From assembly GCA_027186245.1 (NCBI GenBank), contig CP114492.1:6894501-6958500 (forward strand): a DNA stretch of 64,000 nt, given 5' to 3'. The translations under genes were made by a program, and so were the position numbers. Under the pieces are notes generated by a model. It ran no database searches, had not been told where the DNA came from, and was given only the letters and a program-made list of their open reading frames with translations. This DNA comes from Coriaria nepalensis (taxonomy: Eukaryota > Streptophyta > Magnoliopsida > Cucurbitales > Coriariaceae). Shown here piece by piece: positions 11,646 to 27,888 of the stretch (within the stretch, counting starts at the first letter, position 1; each line of letters starts with the position of its first letter).

Positions 11646-14286
11646 ACCCCCCCCCCCCCCCCCCCCCCCAAACAACACCAACTGTAAGAGTTGCTAGCAT
11701 TCTAAATGCAAGATATACATTGGAGGGCCTGTTTACCAACAACTTCAGCTTTTGGAACAATCAATAACTCAACACGGTATTAGAGCACGATTCTTATTCC
11801 TAATCACATTGACTTATTATTTGTTACCTATGATATGACATGCTTTTGTCTCTGACTTATTTGCACCCGCTTGCATATGCAAGGTCCAAATCTCTATGGC
11901 CTTCCTATAGCTTGCACATTAGGAGTTTGCAGTCCAAATGTTTGGTATACATATTGAACTTGTATCCTAACAGCTCGAACATTTGGGATAATAGGTACTT
12001 AACAAGACTTGTATAAGTTTATGGTATGTCTGCCTCAAACATTTACTTCCTTAGTCAAAATGTCTTCTCAAATCAAAATAAGAGGGTAAGATGAAACAAA
12101 AGAAAAGGATGCAAGAACAAAGAATATAATTTATCAGCAAAAAAAAAAAGAAAGGGAAGCAAACTATGCAGGAGATAAGCTTTCCTCTCTGTGGGGAATG
12201 CAGATGTCACAGGAAACACCTAAAGTTAAGAGGCAGAGGCAACATTTCAGACTTTGAAATGGTACAAAAGGGAATATGTAGCATCTGTTTCAGTATAGAT
12301 ATTTGTTTGTAGTTGTTTCACTGGTATATTTACAGTTGATCCAGCATTTGAATCACATTTATTGCCAGACCTAGTGGTTTAGGATCACTTCTTACAAGTT
12401 TGTTTGTAGTTGTTTCACTGGTATATTTACATTTGATCCGGCATTTGAATCACATTTATTACCGGACCTAGTGTTTTAGGATCACTTCTTACAAGTTTTT
12501 ATGTCCAGGGATATGCTTGTAAGATGCTACACATGCTTTACTATATAGCTTTCTGAACTTGGGATGTCCCCTTACTAGAAATTTTTTTTGTCAGTGAGGA
12601 CTTGTAATCCAAACATCTTTACCTAAAGACGCTGGTCACTCATTTTTCTCTAAAGTGTACAGCTATAAGAAGCCACTAAAGTAGCTACTGGGCGAGCTTT
12701 TTTTTTTCCCGGTCAGTTTATCATAATAGCATAACTTCTACCAATGGATCAAATTTGTTGAAAAAACAGTAGAAATCATCAGGTAGTTAGTTATTTGAAA
12801 GAGTAATGAGAGGAAAAAAATATGGTTCGATGAAAGTTAATAGAAGCCTTTCTCACTTCTCAACAGCCCAGTGAACATTTTATAAGCTCAGATCTTAAGT
12901 GTAATGATAATGAAGCACCAATTCACGTCTTTTGGAAGAATTCAAACTTATCACATCTTTATGAGCTTTCGAACTAATAGACCAACTCAACTTATTCTGA
13001 TAATCTATAACAAGAATGATCTCCACTTTCCAAAAACTATCAGAATTGAGAGATCTGGAGCAATTTGTGTTCTGCTCTTTTAAGTTATAAAATACTCCAC
13101 AAGAAGATATAAGAATCATTCTGGTATCAGGTGTTAGGAATACTAGAACCTCACCATGGCACGTCTCGAGCAGTTAAACCACAAGTTCTAAAAACCATCC
13201 TACTCAAAAAGGAAAACAAAATTATAAACATAAAGCTACATATGAATTAAAATCCCCCACCGAAATCTATAATTTTTTGCTTAGGATGCACCGGTGTTGG
13301 TAAAGTTCTTTATCATTTTTGAAGCTTCTAGTTTAGGACTGATATGATATACTTGGGCTCTCTAGATCTTTGCTTTCTTAGATACTAAATTAAGTATTAA
13401 ATTAGGGATACTATACTAAACATAATAAGTTCCCCTCCTTTCCTTTTGATCATTTCATTTCCATAAAAAGAACACAAATAAGAGAAACTTATGATCCCTC
13501 TCCTCCACCTCCCTTCTACTAATACATATAACTTTTGAGAAAGCATTTAGAGTACCCTACGTGCACTTGAAAGGTGTTTGCATTCTCAAAATATTCATCA
13601 ATCTTCATTCTATGCAAATTCAAATTAGTCATGATCGAACAAAATTTCTATCAGCCGACCCATGACCACTGGGCTCATAAAAACTATGAGTACAGTGCAT
13701 ATGCCAACATAAGGATTTCAGGGGAAATTTCTATCGCAGCTTCCCATGACAACCACAAACAGATGCAATGTACAAAATGCTGAAGAAATTACTTGAATCC
13801 CCAACATCACTACCCAATCTGAAATTCTCAACTAACCCTACTGATGCAAGCTAGAATATCATATTTTCATTTTGTTAGGTCATTAGAATTTCCAAATCAA
13901 ATACTAGTAAGATGTCATATCACTTGTACTAAGGGATTAAACTACCACCTTCAAGCTTGTTTGATCAATAAAAACTAACAGATTCCTCAATTTACGTTGA
14001 GAAGAGACTCGAAATCTATGGAGAAACAAAATTGTTAAGGAGGTCCATGAAAACCAAAAATCAATTGTTCCAAGATTTAAATTTATAATCCCCAAACATG
14101 AAAAGTTACCAAAGCATTAAATTGAAATAGAGAAAAATTTGGCAAAGAAAAAGAGAAGAAATACCGGGAAGCGATATGGGGTTTGGGAGAGAAGACAACG
14201 AGGAAAGAGTATTTCTGCTGCGATCGGATCTGGTAGTCTCTGAGTTGCTCGACGAGTTTAGATCTCGTTATCATTTCTCGATTCAA
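11186..14286 (-). CDS. Small conserved plant membrane protein of unknown function (106 aa)
   Basis: There are two coding exons on the minus strand: 14286-14165 and 11384-11186. The donor CG|GTATTT and the acceptor TGCAG|GGCAG join in phase to give 106 residues. The N-terminal part begins MNREMITRSKLVEQLRDYQI and is followed by two hydrophobic segments at about residues 45-67 and 70-87, then a basic tail ending RKERRLPLSM-like. I recognise this as a short protein conserved across land plants, with very constant N- and C-termini, but I know no assigned role. Two membrane spans with a basic C-terminus are what can be seen. The roughly 2.8-kb intron carries a 92-bp poly-C tract and a 97-bp tandem duplication. 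The Ser-rich frame on the opposite strand over exon 1 is a shadow. Confidence 0.72.
11578..11669. repeat. 92-bp near-pure poly-C tract (poly-G in the transcript)
   Basis: The tract has 90 cytosines, interrupted only by T at 11614 and A at 11646. It lies about 200 bp upstream of the acceptor of the only intron of the minus-strand membrane-protein gene. The pre-mRNA would therefore carry a long G run able to form G-quadruplexes. Pro-rich and Gly-rich frames across it are artefacts. Confidence 0.95.
12302..12495. repeat. 97-bp tandem duplication in intron
   Basis: The copies at 12302-12398 and 12399-12495 are head to tail and differ at only a few positions (for example acagttgatccag against acatttgatccgg). 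They lie inside the long intron of the small membrane-protein gene. Confidence 0.9.
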
Positions 14287-15018
14287 CGATCGTATTCTTC
14301 TCCGTCGTCGTCGTCGTCTTCTTCTCCTTCAGTTAGATTTACAGTGAGCACGGGATCGCGAGGAATTTCTCTTTCTATGAAATTGTTTTCTGAATCTGGG
14401 GCCAAAGTGGAATTAAATAATAATTTTGGGGAGAAAAATCATAGGAAAATGTTTTTTTTATAACCCTCTGGAATTTCTCCATTCTCCTATAAAGGGTACA
14501 AAAATTAAACATGGAATTGAATTCTTTCGCGTCGAATTAAACTGGATATTGATCTGTTTGATCATACAAAACACGTGGCGAAAACATTATAAAGACTTAA
14601 TACAAGGAACCAATTTTTTTTTTTTTATTCTTTATTTTTATGAATCCCAATGGAGAATAAATAATATAAATCCCCAATCTTATTCATATATATATATATA
14701 TATTTTATAATTCATTTATTTATCTTTTTGTTATAGTATTAATTCATTTATAGTTTATTTTTACAAAGCTGTTCTCATGTAATCTCTAGGTAATCTTATA
14801 ATAACTTTTTTGTTATTTTAATTATTTTTTTATATAGTTAAATTTTTTATTTTTTATCACTACTTATAATAAAATTATGATACATATAAAATTATAATTT
14901 AAATGATATCATATTCAAATTATTTTATGCATTTATATTTTAAAAAATATATGCAATCAGAAAATAGTCGCATACATTATCTTCAGTATTAGTAAAAACC
15001 TAATTAGTCTAACACAAA
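14287..15018. other. 5' flank and AT-rich spacer
   Basis: The first part, with TCG/TCT repeats near 14300-14330, is the likely 5' UTR and promoter of the minus-strand membrane-protein gene. The rest, up to the tRNA, is AT-rich with AT repeats near 14686-14703. I see no gene in it. Confidence 0.5.
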
Positions 15019-15090
15019 TCCGTTGTCGTCCAGCGGTTAGGATATCTGGCTTTCACCCAGGAGACCCGGGTTCGATTCCCGGCAACGGAA
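15019..15090 (+). tRNA. tRNA-Glu (anticodon TTC)
   Basis: This is a 72-nt cloverleaf. The acceptor stem TCCGTTG pairs with CAACGGA, followed by discriminator base A at 15090. The D-loop has GGTT. The anticodon stem TCTGG/CCAGG encloses loop CTTTCAC with anticodon TTC at 15052-15054. The T-arm CCGGG/TTCGATT/CCCGG is perfect. CCA is not encoded, as expected for a eukaryotic nuclear gene. There is no intron. The sequence has eukaryotic A-box and B-box character (GGTTCGATTCC). It stands alone, 0.7 kb beyond the start of the neighbouring minus-strand gene. Confidence 0.96.
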
Positions 15091-15452
15091 AGTTTTTGCG
15101 TTTTCCCTACAACGTGAAGAGGTTTAGACAAGTAAATATTCCTTCAAAAGCACAATTCGAGATTCAGAATCAGAATTCTTTTCAAAATTGCCTATGTCTT
15201 AAGCTAATACCCTTTCCATGTATATGTTCACAAAAACGCAAGGCTTAGTGACCATATTTCTAGATCCTAATCCACTTAAGTTCTAGAGTAATCAATCTAG
15301 CGATTATATAAAAACCCCACTTTGGAAGGAAAGGAAACAAATGTAAGAAATGCTCATAAAATCTAAAACATAGCCACCCGGTTAAGTTGGTCTGGCCCCA
15401 AACATTCTGTAGCAACTGTTAAGGTTGGACAGCACCCCCCCGGTCGAAACTG
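15091..15452. other. Spacer and 3' flank of the DDM1 gene
   Basis: No separate gene is visible. On the minus strand, 15452-15370 would continue the DDM1 reading frame (GGVLSNLNS-like, then more residues to TAA near 15380) if the 79-bp duplication were absent. Confidence 0.5.
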
Positions 15453-15523
15453 TTACCACAACTTCCCACCCCGGCCCTTTAGGAGGACACCCATCATGCC
15501 CATTACCATCAACATCAACAGAA

Positions 15524-21188
<5,665 letters not shown>

Positions 21189-24033
21189 TTACAGGCCTAA
21201 GAAATGGCAACAAAAGAACTCTTTCACTAAACAGCAACTGAAAATAGCGGGAAAATGATCGTTATTTTAAGGTGCAAATCTCCCGATTGGATCGTTGTAT
21301 TATTATTTTTACTTATAAAATTTGAATGTAAATATTAGTTATAAATTTTTTAATTCTTTTTTTTTTTAATTTATTTTAAAACTTTTTTAAAACCTCTTAT
21401 AAAATAATGATTCCTCGTGTTATAACAAAATTTATTATAATTAGGAAAAAAGTTTTATCATATTACTATTTATAATACACGTATCGATTACGAGGATTCA
21501 AAACATTTATACAAATATCCTTAAAACATTGCACTCAAAAGTTAAACATTTTATTTTATGATGCACTAATCTATTTTATAAGTACTATTTAAAATTTAAA
21601 AGCGGAAGTTATAGCGCAATTATCGTCTTGGTACCACTATCTCATTCGTCATCATTGCACTCCCTCGACAAGGTTTTCAGAGTAAAGTACTTAGTTGATT
21701 ACCCTTCATTCCTACAATATGAATGTAAGACATGAGTTTCCGCTTAATAAGTACAAACACGACTCACAAAACAATTATGAATGCATATGATGTATACGAC
21801 AATATATAGCAACCTTAGACTCATACTCTTTGTAAGGCTCTCCTTTTTTAAAATTTCTAATATTCTTTTTATTATGTCTTGTGTATATACCAGTTGAGCG
21901 CTTGACCAAAAGAAAGCTGAAAGAGCGATCCAATCCGAACTTAACCATAGTCCTTTCATTTTCATACCTCGTACATGCATCATCATAATCCTCTCATCAT
22001 TGGGCCCCGCGCCCTTCTTTCGAGGGTCGATACTACACATCTTACTTTATCTCATTTCTTTCTATCTCATGCACCTCTTAATTTCTCAACATGAAATGTG
22101 AGGTAAATTGGCATGATGCTTATGAGTGCATATATTATTCAATAATTTATATAACAATGACTATAACAACTTTAGCACTCATCAAAATCAATCATTTCAT
22201 GACTATCAATCAATTCATATATGAGCAACCATAAAATCATTAAAACACAACTCATCACGTTTCAAAAATAACTTTCATGTTGTATGTGAGATTTATACTT
22301 ACTTGGATTTCAAGCTTTTCTTTAGGGATTATATAGTTCACGAACACCGAGTCCGTTGTTTGCATATACAATTAAGAAATTAACTTAGTTTAATAAAGCT
22401 TAACTTTCTATAAACTTTTCAATTTAGTTGATTTGTCTCACTAAGCAATTCTCATTTATTTTTAGAAATCTAGTTCTAACTATTTTCTTCATTCTCAGAC
22501 CAAGACCTAATATAACATTTCTCGGTCTGAGTTCCTGATCCAAATTAAAGACTTTTTTTTCTTTCCCAGACTGAGACTTAATATAACGTCTCTCGGTCTG
22601 AGCTCCCGATCTAGACCAATAACTCTTTCTTCCTTCCTAAACTGAGACCTAATATAATGTCTCACAGTCCGAACTCTCAATCAAAACTGAGTTCTCTTTC
22701 TTCCTTTTTGAATTTTCTATTTTGTTTAGTTTCTTTCTTAGATTACAACTTAACCCAACAATTATTCTCTCATCTTGCTCAACCTAAGTATTTTACTTAT
22801 TAGTTTCATATTTTATTAATCCTACAGTTCGTAGAATATGTGTCATATCTAGAACTTAAGAAGGTAAGGGTCGACTGTTCACTTACTTTTACTGCTTGTT
22901 ACGTCTGTCCTTTGATCGTAATCTAACTTAATTTCTTGACCTCCTTCTGGGTGTGAACAGAAAATTCGAAGCATCCGTATTTTCTGAATTAAGAAAACGA
23001 TCTACAGTGAGGATCCCCCCCCCCCCCTCCCCAAACCGAATCTAAAATCGTTATCCATCTTAGCATTGAATAGGCATCATTATCTTGCCTGGCTGCTTAT
23101 CCAAAGCAGGAGGTGGACTTGGTCATCAACCTGCGATGACATCTCATACTTAATGCTTTTACTACTTCTAATTTCAGTTAATTAACTTCTTTTTTTCTTC
23201 TTTTATTTACTTACCAGTTATTCAATAAAATCTACAATGTACTCACCTGCTTAGCGAGACAGTGGCCATCCTATTAATATCCTTTATATATATATATACT
23301 ACTAATACCTTTCGTAGATTGTTACTACATATATATATGCATTTTACTTTTTATCCTTACTACATATCTCATGAATTTTCATTAATTTGTAGTTTCTTTT
23401 ATTTATATCATGATTATTTTATTTTATTTTATTTTATTTTATTTTCACCCACTCAAATTAAACTTTATCATTTATTTACTTAACTTTTATTCTCAATATT
23501 TTAATCCAAACCAACTTTTCAAGTTCTGGCCACCAACACCTTTAACTTTTTATGATTTCAACCATCGTCGTACCCATCTCAGTGGTACCTCCCTCCTCAG
23601 GTTCGATGCAAATCTAGATCGTGATCTGGGTAGCTCAAACCCGATTTGGGTGGGAGAGAGAGAGGTGTCATAAAGGCAGGTGCGGCGACAGTTGGAATCG
23701 AGAATTAGTTCACCATAAACATAATCCACTCAAAGCATAATTTTAAACCTTTTGACCAACTTATAATTGAACACTCAACCAACTTGTTAAGTATTCCTAT
23801 TGAAATTCATATCACCTATGAAGCAGCTTATCAAAAGACTTACACCTTACTCTATTTTGTCCGAACAACATAAAGTTTCAGGTACAATACATACCTAAAA
23901 TTTGAAATCTTTGCATGAAAATAAATGGACAAATTTATGACTTGACAAGGCCAATTGTGCCACATTTGAAAATGCCTTCTTCTTTTTATTATTTTATTAT
24001 GATTTTTGAAAAAATTTTATAAGCAGCGAGTAC
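21189..24033. other. Intergenic DNA with unclassified repeat, no gene recognised
   Basis: Immediately upstream of 21188 lies the DDM1 5' flank. Beyond it the stretch is AT-rich, with a short poly-C run at 23015-23027, TTTTA repeats near 23424-23450 and a GC-richer patch near 23540-23690. A minus-strand open frame at 22040-21744 shows no family features. The three-unit repeat at 22494-22695 suggests a retroelement or LTR relic. Confidence 0.45.
22494..22695. repeat. Three diverged copies of a 71-bp unit
   Basis: The units start near 22494, 22566 and 22637. Each has the order (C)AGAC-TGAGACCTAATATAAC-TCTC-GGTCTGAG followed by a C-rich spacer. Within each unit CAGACCGAGA-like text faces TCTCGGTCTG, giving a small dyad. 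The family is not recognised. Confidence 0.7.
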
Positions 24034-26564
24034 TCAAGCATGGTGACAAAGACTATCAAAACCCATGTACTCTTGATTCTCCATCTTCTTGATCATGTTG
24101 GCTATGCCCACTCCACCTAAGCTTATTGCACTCACAAAGATTGTCAGAGCAAGTATGAAGATTATGATCGATGCCCTCCCTACTAGGCTGATTATCTTTC
24201 GCACTACATGTTGTCCAGCAAAGGCAGCAATTGTTGATATTACAACAAAATAAGAAGCTGCAATCACAAATTAATTAGCTTTCAATTTGAACTAACTCTT
24301 CTGTTAAACAAAATCGATATTACATATAACACCATTCAAAATATACTTTTAAACGTCGAAGAATATTTAGGTAGATTGTATCTATTATGAACCGTATAAT
24401 ATAACTTACCATATGGTACTGGGAAGCGTTTGAGGAGATAATACTGCACGACTGACATCGATGAAGAGAAAAACATTGAAAATGTTGATGTAGCACTTGC
24501 TACCTACAAATTGTCAAACACAAGGAAAATGTAATAATTAAAAAAAAAAAAAAATTATCTTGATTGGCAAAAGGGTAATTGTAATTTACCTGAGGAGGAA
24601 TTCCCAGTTCAAGAAAAAGAGGACCCAGAATGAAGCCACCTCCAAGGCCAAGCAATCCTCCAACAATGCCAGCAACAATTCCACAACAACAATAGAGGAA
24701 GATTTGATGGATCTTCCAGTTTGTGATTTCCTTTCCCTTTGATGCAATAACCCTTCTCCCCGTATATAAGCATATTGCTTCAAATACTGTCACTGAGGCT
24801 GCTATTGGTACCTTCATCATCAAAACTCCATTTGAGTTAACTCATTACATCGCATTTAACTCGAGTTCGGAAGAGATTTTGGTATATTCGATCTATCATA
24901 GATTAATCAATTATAATAGTAAATATTCACCTTATATATCATATCATTTATCAAATCGAGCATATATACATTTAATTTATGGTTGATCAATGTATATACC
25001 CAATATTTTCTCATTTGGAATAGTGTAATTTCAAACTTCTTAATTTTTTTTATTTATTTATTATGTAATTAAGTAATAGGTAGCAAAGTTTTACCTGCAG
25101 AGAGTTCAAAATCCAGTAGTGGAGGGAGCAAGTAGCAGTGTATGGCTGCTCAAGATAAAGAAAATGGAAACTAATGAATTAAGTGACAGTCTGATTAATG
25201 TAAACATTAAATTAATGTACTAACCAAATTCTAATGATTGGCTTAATTACCTTAACAATCTGAACAATAAGGAAAGTCAACCAAACATAAATCAAGAGAC
25301 ACCACTCTTTCCAGTAATTGTTGTGTCTTGTAAGAACCTGCAAATATATAAGTAATTTTGTTTAAAACGAAATAAAAGTAATTAATAAGTTAATTAAGCT
25401 TCATAATTATTAGGTTTACTTAATCAGTACCTCATCTTCTCCTAAAGAAGCTGGACCAGCTGGTAGGGCACTATACTCTCCTTCTGCAGAACCATCTGCA
25501 TTGCATGCATGCACTCCTCCATAGTTAGTTAAATTATTCTAATTAGAGATCAAAGACTTTATTAACACTTGTCAACTCACCAGTGGGTTTGGCATCTGTT
25601 TCTAGAATCTTTTCAGCTTCCTGAAAAACATATTCTCAAATGTCAAGATGATGATGCTAAGTGATGATGTTACGTAAGGGTTTCTAGTTACCTTCTTCAT
25701 CAAGGTCTCTTTCTTCCAGGTATCTATGCCTTTAAACAAAGCCTTGGTAGAGGTAGCAACGAAGAGGAAGATGAGTAGAAGAGTGACCATCCAATCAGCA
25801 AACATGACATTGAAAGCAACTCCAATGCTGATACCAAGCATGAGCATGGGTTGAAAGAGCAAGGCGAGGTCATAATCAATAATAGGCAGATTGTCAAGTG
25901 TTGGGTGTTTTAGTCTCAAGTTGTAATACACAGCCGATCCGGCTGCTCCCATTATCATACACTTCGATATTGCGGTTGATGACTTGGGGTCGAACCCGAT
26001 GATTAACGTCAGCACTGGCACAAATATTCCTCCTCCTCCTACTCCTCCCACACTGCCCAATGCTGCCCCGAGGAATCCGATTATGGACCCCACTACGATT
26101 CTCCAGCCGAACTCCATTTCCTGCATGCACTCATGTAGATAAAAAAAGGTTATGTACTATGGACTATCAAAATTAATAACTTAAATAGGCGACAAAGTAT
26201 TAGAAAGTGTTGGAATTGGACGCTCGTGATATGTAGGCATCCAGTTTGATTTGATAAGCAATGGATTTAGCCTCAATCAAGAGATGTGATTAATTACCGG
26301 CCAAACATGCTGATAAGAGAAGCGGTCGGTCTGCCAGAAGAAGTTAACAAGTGATCGTAGAAAACCAACACGTTTCATTTGTTTATTCCGGTCGGTAGAA
26401 ACTTCCGGCTCTTGATCAACTTGATGATGCTCATCGTTTTTAATAGATCTCTCTGCACTCGTGAGGTCAATCATGTCCATAATCACAAAGCTAAACAGCA
26501 CCAACCATACTACCAGCACTGCTTCTGGATTCTTACTGCCTATGGCCCCTCTGCTATTCGCCAT
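24034..26564 (-). CDS. Sulfite exporter TauE/SafE family membrane protein (492 aa)
   Basis: There are nine minus-strand exons: 26564-26298, 26120-25692, 25620-25581, 25495-25431, 25337-25251, 25145-25095, 24811-24590, 24503-24410 and 24257-24034. All join in phase to 492 residues. The protein has the plant TauE/SafE layout: an N-terminal hydrophobic signal or anchor (about residues 14-31), a charged stretch, a first TauE half with a glycine-rich helix ([14 protein letters not shown]), an acidic cytosolic loop ([12 protein letters not shown] then SLGEDE), and a second half with the matching [14 protein letters not shown] motif and a [16 protein letters not shown] segment. Bacterial relatives are thought to move organosulfur anions or sulfite. 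Roles in plants are poorly settled, so the substrate is unknown. An in-frame ATG seven codons upstream (26585) is an alternative start; 26564 (MANSRG) was chosen because it leads directly into the hydrophobic leader. Confidence 0.88.
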
Positions 26565-27888
26565 GCTCCCCCAAACTTTGTACACTCAATTAGGGGAAGG
26601 CAAGAGGATAGATGGGCACTTGATGAATAAAAAAGGATATTGATCTTTCTTTTATCAAGTGGAATATTATTGTGAAGGAAAACGATGATGTTGTTTATAT
26701 ATAGACAAGAATACAGCTCTTGATCTGGTTGAATTACGTAGCATGCGGGGCACGTGATTTGAAATGAAACTATGCAACATATATATGTAAATAAAAGAAT
26801 TGAGTAGTGGAAATTTCGCAGAAGTAAACAAACACAGTAGGAAGCCATGTAAAGTTTCCGATCACTGTGTCCTAGGCAGTACGTACTACTCCATACATGC
26901 ACGAATGACGAAGCTTCATGGTTACCTCTTCTTGCTTGGCTTCTTCTACATGTTATTCTTTTACTGTTTTTTCACGCATATATCCAAACAAAAAATGAAA
27001 TGATGATCTACTTCCTTTCTCCATTATTAACTATCTTCTTTACATCCAAAAGGCTGTCGAGTAGTTGCAACAAGCTGCTCATGATTGCAAACTTTTGTCT
27101 ACCTTCGTATTTCGGACACTGAGACTGTTAGAGGTGGCTATGTTTTAGGTACAAATTGATTTACTTTAACAGCAAGTAGCCTCCCTTCTTTTTTTTGTCT
27201 TTTCTTGGCTTTTAAGGAGTTTCCTTGGGCTAAACTGACTTGGGAACCAGCTCCATGTCGAGTGGTTCAGACTTTGGAGTTGGCATTTTGAAAACAGGGT
27301 AAAAACAAAAATGTACAGCAAAATCTAGATCATAAATGAATTGTCTAATTCTTAAAACAAGAGGGGTCAAAGTCTAATAATTTGAATTTAAAGCTGGGAA
27401 TCTAACTTAATCGTGTTTAATACAAGTGGCAAGGATAATAATGATGAAAGATTATCAAAAGAATAATCTGATGCACGAAACAAACACAGTGAAACATTGC
27501 AATATATCAAAAGCGCAACACGAAGTATCACTCAGAATGAAAAAATTGTCCAAAAAGAGTGCATAATTGGACAAGCCAAAATAAGGTGCATTCTTAATTA
27601 AGCACGTACAATCTGAACCAGGAAAAAAAAAGGAGAGAAGGAAGATTACTCGAGTACCCAGACAGAAAGGTTGCTGCAGAGTGTGTTTCTTGTGCACATT
27701 GAGAAAACCATGATCCCTGACAGTTACATAGAAGAGATTGAGAGCACATAAAGAAGAAGCAAGTGAAAAAAACATCTTAAGTCGCATAAAATACGATAAA
27801 ATATGACAGTTTATGATAAAATGCATAATATTAAGAAAAAGGGAGATACAAATCTCACCAAAAATGGGTACCACAACAACTTCAGTAC
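26565..27888. other. Spacer: TauE promoter and U1-70K 3' flank
   Basis: The region is 5' of the TauE gene and 3' of U1-70K, both on the minus strand. A CAAT/TATA-like area (tatatatagac) near 26696-26706 lies upstream of 26564. The rest shows no exon chain. The 145-residue open frame at 27892-27455 overlaps the U1-70K stop region and looks like 3' UTR. Confidence 0.5.

Noticed and set aside
11477..11767. Poly-Pro and poly-Gly open frames on both strands
   Set aside because: They are translations of the poly-C tract and lie inside an intron.
14176..14463. 95-residue Ser-rich + strand ORF
   Set aside because: It lies antisense to exon 1 and the 5' UTR of the small membrane-protein gene, and the conserved peptide is on the minus strand.
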